Assembly: GCA_029783825.1 (NCBI GenBank)
Contig: JAREIK010001479.1
Coordinates: 340,102-404,101 of the forward strand
DNA length: 64,000 nt
Source of the DNA: Sapria himalayana
Lineage: Eukaryota; Streptophyta; Magnoliopsida; Malpighiales; Rafflesiaceae
Direction: 5' to 3'
Shown: positions 56,590-64,000 of the stretch, piece after piece
How the letters are laid out: every line of letters begins with the position of its first letter
Position numbering within the stretch: position 1 is the first letter of the stretch
Position numbers and translations under genes: made by a program
Notes under the pieces: generated by a model
Told to the model about the DNA's origin: nothing
Databases searched by the model: none
What the model saw: the letters and a program-made list of their open reading frames with translations, nothing else

Positions 56590-58480
56590 GCATTTCCTAC
56601 GAGAATTCGCAATTAGATCTCGAAATACTATCTGATGCACCAGTGCCGCTAACTGTGACTCCATATAGGACATCTGTTGTTGCATTGCTTTTTTAATTTT
56701 TTTAATTTTTTGCATCTCTTCCATCAAATTAGTTATCTACTCATCCTTCTTTTTCAGTTCGGTCTCCATATCTATAATACATTCATTTGTTTCCTGTGCT
56801 TGTTGTTCGACTGCCTCATCCACCATTGCTGAGACAGATGAATTAGAAGCACGACTACTACAACAAAATGCCACTCCCTTAGAGCTGATTCCATACACTC
56901 ACTGCTTCTTTTGACCTCTTATTATCTCCGATTAAATTAGATCATAGTCAATTGGTTGAAGATTCATAGAACCCTCAACTTGTTGATGAGTAATTGTCAC
57001 ACATTCCTCCATTAGGTCCTGAGATAAAATGGAGATAAAAACTATTCTAGATTTACAAAAAATAAAATAAAAATTTTGCATTCAAAATAATTTTCATAAT
57101 GTATTGTTGTTTTATAAAGTCTAATTAATATAATAATTTTTTACTACAATCATCTGAGACTTGTTGTTAATATACTGACCATCCATTTTCTTCACATGCA
57201 TCTTCCTGAAAATCTCATAAAAATTTGGATCTTGACCCAATTCTTAGCCTAGAATATATTTTTATTAATCATAAAAAAACAAATAATAAAAAAAATTAAC
57301 AAAATTATTAAAACCATGCAGAGATTATATTTATTGGACTATTAGGACAACCACAAAATATAGATATGTTTAGAATTTTAAATTTGTACCAAATCTCGAG
57401 CATGCTCGAAGCTCGACATTGAACCTCCTGTGTGTCGACAGATTCTTGTACCTAGTCGAGCAACCTCACTTCGTCGATTTTTGTTGGTAATATCTAATTT
57501 TTTCTTCACATCTAGATCCTCCCAATAATTAAGCCACTCGGGCTGGTCTTCCTCGGATATAAAATCAAGCATTTCTTTAATTTTCTTTAATTTATGAACA
57601 AAATCAGAATACCGTTGAGCTACTTTGATCTCCCATAATGACTTTATCCTTCCATCAAATTTGGGTGGCCATGTGCACAGATTCTATAAAAAAAATAACA
57701 AAAGAATTTATATTAACAACAAGAACATAATTATTTACTACTTTTATAATAACCAACATAAAAGTTAAGTAATTAGATAATTATTTTTCAATTCTCTTGT
57801 TTTGTTATTTTTACCTGAAAGTCATTAAAATATGACTCTTTTGTCGATTGAGAAACTTTCTTACAGGAAAAAGTTCTAGCATTATTCATTTTCTTAAAAG
57901 CCTTTGTAATTATAGTCGAATACTTATGAGATAAATAAAACTGTACAAATAAATATATAACATATAAAACAAGCAAATCATAACAATATAAAAAAATCAC
58001 TAACAGTAACATCAAATTTTTTTTTCAAATCATTTTTACATTTTACATTTACCTCTCATCCACAATATCAAATTTTACATTTTACATCTAACTTTGCACT
58101 GACTTCAGAGAAGACACAGCATTTGATGATGTCGTTGGTATTGTAAATGTGAGAATAATCAGTATAAATTGTGGTGTAGAAGATTGAAATGGATCAAAAG
58201 TATGAGCAGGAAGCACAATTGGTGGTGGGCTTACATCTGATAAAGGTGTTAGTATAGGTCTTAATGATGGTGATGGTGATAGAAATGAAGATGGTGATTG
58301 TGATGTTGAAGTCAGGATATGGTGGCTATGAGTTGGTACTAATTCTACAACATTATGTAACATACTTGTTGAATTTGGTTCATTTATGTGTCCACTTCCA
58401 GCTCCACCACGACCACGTATAGTTAAACTTATATTTATAAATATATGTATATATATTTTTTCATATAATTTCATATATTT
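56590..58480 (-). pseudogene. CACTA Transposase_24 (TNPA-like) gene, decayed
   Basis: The minus-strand exons appear in order. About 58445-58088: an N-terminal RGRGGAGSGH segment followed by Ser/Pro-rich sequence. About 57905-57815: a basic block KAFKKMNNARTFSCKKVSQS. 57690-57387: LCTWPPKFDGRIKSLWEIKV then NKNRRSEVARLGTRICRHTG and GSMSSFEHARDL, the diagnostic core of the plant Transposase_24 family. 57255-57150: LGQDPNFYEIFRKMHVKKMD. 57025-56590: a tail with VYGISSKGVAFCCSSRASNS and a coiled coil. Introns have plausible GT...AG ends, but joining the core to the next exon appears one base out of frame and the tail has several stops. In En/Spm this protein binds subterminal repeats. Confidence 0.75.
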
Positions 58481-59515
58481 ATACATATAGTTATATATAG
58501 GTATGGAAATGCTAAAATACATTTGTATACTAATATATAAAAATGTATATTAAATACATGTTAATTATATATTTAAATATAGTTATGTATAAAGTTTTTA
58601 TAGTTATACATATAGTAAGATATACTTATTTATAGTTATATGTTATTATACATATAATATATATAGTTATAAAAATTTATATATCGTTAAACATTTAGTT
58701 ATATATATATATTCATACAAGTAGTTATATTTAGTTATACATAAATATATACAATGTTATAAACAAATATATAGATTTACATATATGTATAAATAGTTAA
58801 AAATATAGTTTTATTTAATTATATAAAATTTTATTTAGTTATATAAATATTTATATATATACACATATAATTAAACATAATGTTATATGTTTTAATACAT
58901 GTAATTATAAATATAGTTACATGTGGTTATACATTTAGTTACACATATAGTTATACTTATTTTTATACATGCAGGTATATATATTTATTCATATAATTTT
59001 ATATATTTATACATATAGATATGTATAGGTATAGATATAGTAAAATACATTTTTATATACTAATATATACAAATGTATATTAAATATAAGATGTAAATTA
59101 TATATTAAAATATAATTATGTATAAAGTTGTTATAGTTATATATATAATAAAATACAATTATTTATAGTTATATGTTATTATACATATAGTATATATAGC
59201 TATTAATATTTTTATATATTTAAACATATAGTTATACATAAATATATTCATACAAATAGTTATACATGAATATATAAAGTTATCAATAAATATATAGATT
59301 TATATATATGAATACATAGTTATAAATATAGTTATATTTAATGGTGTAGAGTGTTATATAAATATACAAATATTTATATATAGTTATACAAATATTTATA
59401 CATAGTTATACACATATAGTTAAATATAATATTGTATGTTATTATATATGTAATATTATAAATATAGTTACATGTGGGTATACATATAATTACACAAATA
59501 CTTATAATTCTAAAC
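58445..59515. repeat. AT-rich minisatellite in a 530-bp tandem duplication
   Basis: Built from TATAGTTATACATA-type units. Two larger units, about 58445-58975 and 58976-59515, share the order TTTCATATAATTTYATATATTTATACATATAG, AAATACATTT.TATACTAATATATA, TATGTATAAAGTT, TTATATGTTATTATACATATA and TACATGTGGTTATACAT. They lie in what would be the first intron of the TNPA-like gene. Confidence 0.85.
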
Positions 59516-60235
59516 ACTTAAAATAATCAAATCCTACTTGCGTTATAATTATAAAGATTTTTGAATCCAATATTTCTAAAAAGTTACTAGTTGGATGGTT
59601 GGTGGCATCATTAAATGGGTGTAAGCCCTGGGTTTTAACCTATCATTGTTCTTTGAATAAGTATATTTTGGTAAACTCTATGAGATTCAAAAATTGATTT
59701 TTGATTTCTGAAACTTTTATTTTCAATTTAAATTTTTAAAAAAATCATGGGAGATAAACAAAGTTGATGCATTTCGGTGCAATAAAAGTGGATAAAAGTT
59801 ATAATATTATAGGAAAAAATGTTAAGGGGAACCAACATGAAAATAATTATATTTTTTTATAATTTTTAATTTTAATATAACATTTGGGGACCCAAATCCA
59901 AAATATTTATGATTTTGGTCTTCCAAATTCCTATACTGATATTTACCTTCCTTTTTTCATACGGAATGCATATACTCAAGTATGCATATAAGTTTATGTA
60001 GAAACTTATTATTTCGTAAACAAAACATATGCATATGGAGTTCATAAATACTGTGTATGCATAAACATATGCATTAACTCGTTTTTGCATACTGAGTAAT
60101 CTGAAATGAGTTTATGCATAATGTTTTTTTTTTACTTATATTGGGATAATTATGAGTATCCGAATATAGGTACTAAAATATAACCCAAATCATCGATATT
60201 TTTTTTTTGGATTCCATAACATAATTATCCATTAT

Positions 60236-60260
60236 GTGTGTGTGTGTGTGTGTGTGTGTA
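60236..60260. repeat. (GT)n microsatellite
   Basis: About twelve GT units in a pure run. Confidence 0.95.
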
Positions 60261-61580
60261 GATTAAGGATGAAAATATTAAGTATCATTATTATTATTAG
60301 TGTTGTGGAGGAATTCCTTTTTTTTTGCAAAGTTAGATAAAAGTTAGTGCTATTTTTGGATGCAACAGATTATAAAGAATAGTACTTTCATTGTCAAGAA
60401 AATCTATTTAATAAAATTTTAAAATTGAACTAATTTAAGAAAATACTTCTTAGAGCAATATTCTTACCTTTTAGTGGTCTCAATGCATAATATTAAATTG
60501 TTTTTGTTATTTTGTTTTGTAAGTTAAGAGATGCAAGCCTAATATTTTTTTCTATTTTAAGATTAGGGTGATTAGGATTTATTGTAATGCATGTAATTTT
60601 TACTTAAGAGCTATAAGGCTGCTCTAATTACTTCATCATCTTAAACTTTTTCTCATTCTCTTATTGTTTCTTCTTCATCTTTTTCTACTTTTTCTTCTTG
60701 TACTGCTACTACCTCAAATGAGTATCTACTTTCAAATGAGAATGCTCATTTATAGATGAGATAATATATTTATATGCTTTATCTTTAACATGGTCATTTA
60801 TAAATGAGTATCTACTCTATGCTTTATTTTTCTTATTCTTCTCTTATGCTTTTTCTTCTTGTATTGCTTCTTCCATTATACTTTCTCATTAATCAAAGAT
60901 ACAAATATAGATTATAGTTCAATTGAGAAAGCTTACTAATAGATGAGTATCTAATTGCAAATAGAGTATAAAGGATAGATTATTTACCAATTGTGCAAGA
61001 TAAATAATAGATGAGTATCAACTTGCGACATATAGGAATCCATTTGTTAGAGCATATGTTTGAGTGGTTGATTTGTCATTGTTGACAACTTCCTTGATTT
61101 GATATAGCATAGTGATATATGTATCTTACACATCAACCATGATACAACATCAATATACATTTTTTTACGAGGTAAATGGTCTCGAGGTTTATAATATATG
61201 TTTTACAAATCATCTCCATTGGAAAAACTAAGGTCTTGAATGACTAACTATAGTCTCCTCTAATGATAATATTTTCTCTATGACAAGATTAATCAATCAA
61301 AAAGTTTGGCTAACTAACAACAACAAATCAATAGAGCAAGCAAAGACATGAATATTCAATTGATATGCCTTCCAATCTCAAAAGATTATCAAAAGATAAT
61401 TATCAATGGGTTTCAAACCTATTTAAAAAATATTATATCTCAAATACCAAACCAGTTAATTAAATATGATAATTTTGAATTAAATCACAAAATTAGTTAT
61501 CATTTTCCCAAACTATACTTGATAGAGTTGAATTAATAAATAGAATATATATACATATATATATTCACATTATTTTTATT

Positions 61581-61603
61581 ACACACACACACACACACAC
61601 ACA
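61581..61603. repeat. (AC)n microsatellite
   Basis: About eleven AC units, followed by ATACACTACAAAAA. Confidence 0.95.
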
Positions 61604-62549
61604 TACACTACAAAAATTATGAACAGATTAAGCAAAATGACTTTTCTAGATTTTTCAGAAATGACGTTAAATGCATAGCACATAGTAATTTTAATAATGC
61701 AAAAACTTTTAAACACATATATACACAACCATAAAATAAACGAACTCAAAAAAAAAACTTACACTATTAAAAAACATACCATAAATAACACAAACTATGA
61801 TCATACACACACTCTCATTTTATCATTCATAAAATAGCAAAATACAGATTAAAACTATTTGTTTTTGAATAATTATTCTAAAAAAATTATTTTTTAGAAT
61901 AATTATTAGAATCATCTTTTTGTGCTCTTCATGCAATATAAATAATAAATCAAGAACATATGCATTTTTTTTCGTGCTCCTCACTCAAGAACACCCGTGA
62001 ATAAAAACATTAGCAATGTGCCATGAATAATTGAAAATATAAATAGAAATATTTATAACCATAATAAAAAAAAGATACCAACAAACTATAGCATCAAAAT
62101 CACCCAAACCATGATAAAGAAGTTCACCCACTTAATACCAACATGCCCAAAAAATGGATAACAATTTTTTCATTTCACATATATGGTAATAAAAAAAGTA
62201 TAGATATAATTATGTTTAAATAGTTTATGTATACTTTTTTTATAGTTATATATATATAGTTATGTTTAAACACACTATATTTAAGCAAACTTATATTTAT
62301 GTATACTATTTTTGTATACAATATGTAGTTAATTATATTGAAAAATTTTTTAATTCGACATGCCTACTGTGTGCCATCAAAATCTACACAATGACAACAC
62401 ATTATATCACAAATGCATGAAATATGTATACGATTAAGTATATATACACAATCCATGAACATCACGGTGAATAAAGGAGAAGAATTTCGGAAATATTAAA
62501 ACTTAAGTTTAATCAAGTTAATTGATGAAGAATAAATGTATAAAACATA

Positions 62550-62700
62550 CCTCAAATCAAATAAAAATTAAAACTTAAACCTCGAAATCGAATATATGTT
62601 GAAGCGTCGGTGTCGAGGGATGGATGGCCTTCTGCGGAGGTTCGCATCACTTAAGCGTCGTTGTCGAAGAAGATAATAGGTGTCGAAGAATATAATCAAA
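62550..62700 (-). other. Possible leader exon of the CACTA transcript
   Basis: A GC-richer patch with two TGAAGCGTCGGTGTCGA / TTAAGCGTCGTTGTCGAAG phrases on the plus strand. On the minus strand it runs to a donor-like GAG|GTATGT at about 62552. Position and strand fit the first, mostly non-coding exon of an En/Spm-type transcript. No coding sense was seen; this is inference from layout. Confidence 0.4.
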
Positions 62701-63904
62701 TTTTTTATATTTTTAATTATTATAACATTAAATAATATATATATATAAAGACTAATTAATTTTATTCACTATAAATATTTATTTGAACAAAATTAATGTG
62801 CATGTTGCAAGGTACAAATTAAAAATAAAAACATTACAATTTTTTATTATAATATTAATATAAACAATAAATATATAAACAATAAAAAAAATATGATTAG
62901 CCTTATAAAAAAAATCAAATAGGTACAAAATTAACAAACTTCATGTAATAAGACATAAATGAAAAGATAATTTGTCTTCTAGTCACTCGCCTAAGAGTTA
63001 TAAAATACTATTAATGTTAAAAAAATATATAAAAATTTATATTTTATCGTTTTAAATTTTTAAGAATTCGTATTAATTTATACAAAGATAATATGAAATA
63101 ATTTTAAAGGCATAAAATTTCATATTATTTGATATTATTAATTATTTTAAAAATTCAATAAATTACTTAAAGTGAGAAGATAATTAAAATAAGTTATATT
63201 TATTAAGTTAATAAAAACTTAATGCTAAAAGCTAATAGTCAAAAAATTACTCAATTGCTTAATTCATATACAATTTTTAAGAGCAAACATCTATGTATTT
63301 ATTTATAAATATTAATTTATTGTCTTTTAACTTTATTATAAAAATTATATTTATATTATATTTCAAGATTTTCAAATATTGTATTATTTATTTATTTAAA
63401 AGTTTTCTATGATACTAATTTTTTTACTTATAATAATATTACTTTTTACTAGTTTATTCGTCAATTCAGATAATTTATAAAAAAATTTTTATTTTATTAT
63501 ACAATGAATTAATTTATATTTATATTAATAGAAATTTTAATATATGTTAATTTAATTTTTAAAATAAAAAAAAATTATCATACTTATTGAATTTATTATT
63601 TAATGTTACTTTAATACAAATTTTTAAGCTTCTTATTTTAAAATTTTATAAAATTTTTTTGTATAATTTTATAAAAAATTAATACATCATAAAAATAGTT
63701 AATTTAGTCCTTATTAGTATATATAATTGTTTTTTGTATTTGGATATTTTTTAAATTATTATTTATAATATAATTTTTTTATGATTTTACGAGGAGAATG
63801 TATGTTTCAAGGATTGCTCATATATAGAATATTAACATACACTTAATAAACAAAATTAACTAAAATATTAAAACTAATAAAAAATAAAAAAAATTATATA
63901 AATA
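62701..63904. other. AT-rich sequence, nothing recognised
   Basis: Extremely AT-rich, with no coding or repeat-terminal signals. Confidence 0.5.
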
Positions 63905-63940
63905 AATATTGGCTAGAGAAATGTCGTCGCTAAATTAACA
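63905..63940. repeat. CACTA subterminal motif near the right edge
   Basis: GGCTAGAGAAATGTCGTCGC followed by TAAATT matches the motif family at 53467-53885, suggesting the element's other end lies at or just past the window edge. Confidence 0.55.
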
Positions 63941-64000
63941 TTAGTCAACCATAGTGAAATTTGTATCTATTTACATAATGCATGAGATATGTCTATAAAC

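Larger units (their letters stand above)
59520..62549. other. AT-rich interior of the CACTA element, no gene recognised
   Basis: A TNPD (Transposase_21) gene would be expected here in an autonomous element, but no recognisable segment was found. Contains small TTC-rich patches (60635-60710, 60830-60890), a repeated ATGAGTATCTAC phrase (60720, 60805, 60940, 61010) and two dinucleotide microsatellites. Confidence 0.5.
53467..64000 (-). mobile_element. CACTA (En/Spm-like) element, right end outside or at edge
   Basis: The left terminus is near 53467 (CTACAATAAAAATCTC), followed by about 420 bp of inverted and direct subterminal repeats built on GCGACGGAA/TTCCGTCGCTAA, the classic plant CACTA pattern. 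A repeat of the same kind (AGAAATGTCGTCGCTAAATT) appears at 63917-63936. In between, on the minus strand, are a GC-richer possible leader exon (62550-62700), a Transposase_24-type gene (56590-58480) and twin triplet-rich islands. Strand and order place the element's 5' end at the right and its 3' end at 53467. No TNPD (Transposase_21) coding region was found, so it appears non-autonomous. The right terminus is not seen. Confidence 0.7.

Noticed and set aside
61604..61620. CACTACAAAAATTATG next to the (AC)n run as a CACTA terminus
   Set aside because: It follows directly from the microsatellite sequence by chance and lacks subterminal repeats.
1..64000. tRNA, rRNA, organellar or bacterial-type operon features
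   Set aside because: No sequence with the required conserved structure was seen on reading either strand; a covariance-model scan would be needed to exclude small RNA genes.

Overview
This window looks like nuclear DNA from a flowering plant: very AT-rich intergenic sequence, dense decayed transposons, triplet microsatellites, and one recognisable intron-containing host gene. That gene is a QUASIMODO2-type (QUA2) Golgi pectin methyltransferase on the minus strand, with three exons visible (17758-18287, 17532-17664, 13407-13647). I cannot name the species. Nothing points to a bacterium or organelle: there are no operons, rRNA, tRNA or CRISPR arrays. Apart from the QUA2-like gene, every coding signal I can support belongs to a mobile element and is broken.

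Layout. 1-4950: three diverged copies of an unclassified repeat, one split by a GC-rich hAT-like element (856-2134). 5079-5680: solo LTR, minus strand. 7017-8940: tandem repeat and LINE fragments. 8940-12693: an old, AT-decayed hAT transposon that received a non-autonomous hAT element (11021-12074), which itself received a solo LTR (11376-11916). 13407-18287: the QUA2-like gene, with a 3.4 kb hAT element (13772-17196) in its second intron. 18.5-24.7 kb: unassigned AT-rich DNA with a Tourist-type MITE (20704-21070). 24751-28392: a transposase-bearing hAT element nested inside a non-autonomous relative. 31.33-35.55 kb: giant polypyrimidine tract. 35745-36276: short hAT element. 37.6-43.4 kb: broken LINE on the minus strand, split by another short hAT element. 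43.69-52.43 kb: second giant polypyrimidine tract, interrupted by the youngest-looking hAT element (45239-48627). 53.47 kb to the right edge: a large CACTA (En/Spm-like) element with a broken Transposase_24 (TNPA-like) gene and no visible TNPD.

The theme is one hAT family with termini TAGAGGTGTCAA. It is present as transposase-bearing copies of different ages and as short non-autonomous derivatives, mostly with readable 8-bp target duplications. The three better-preserved transposases have each lost a different essential part: a zinc-finger cysteine, the catalytic Glu, or the second catalytic Asp. No copy here is autonomous.

The most unusual structures are the two strand-polarised TTC/TCC tracts (over 9 kb of pyrimidine on the plus strand) and the twin GC-rich triplet islands inside the CACTA element. 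I found no clear evidence of a new enzymatic or defence system.
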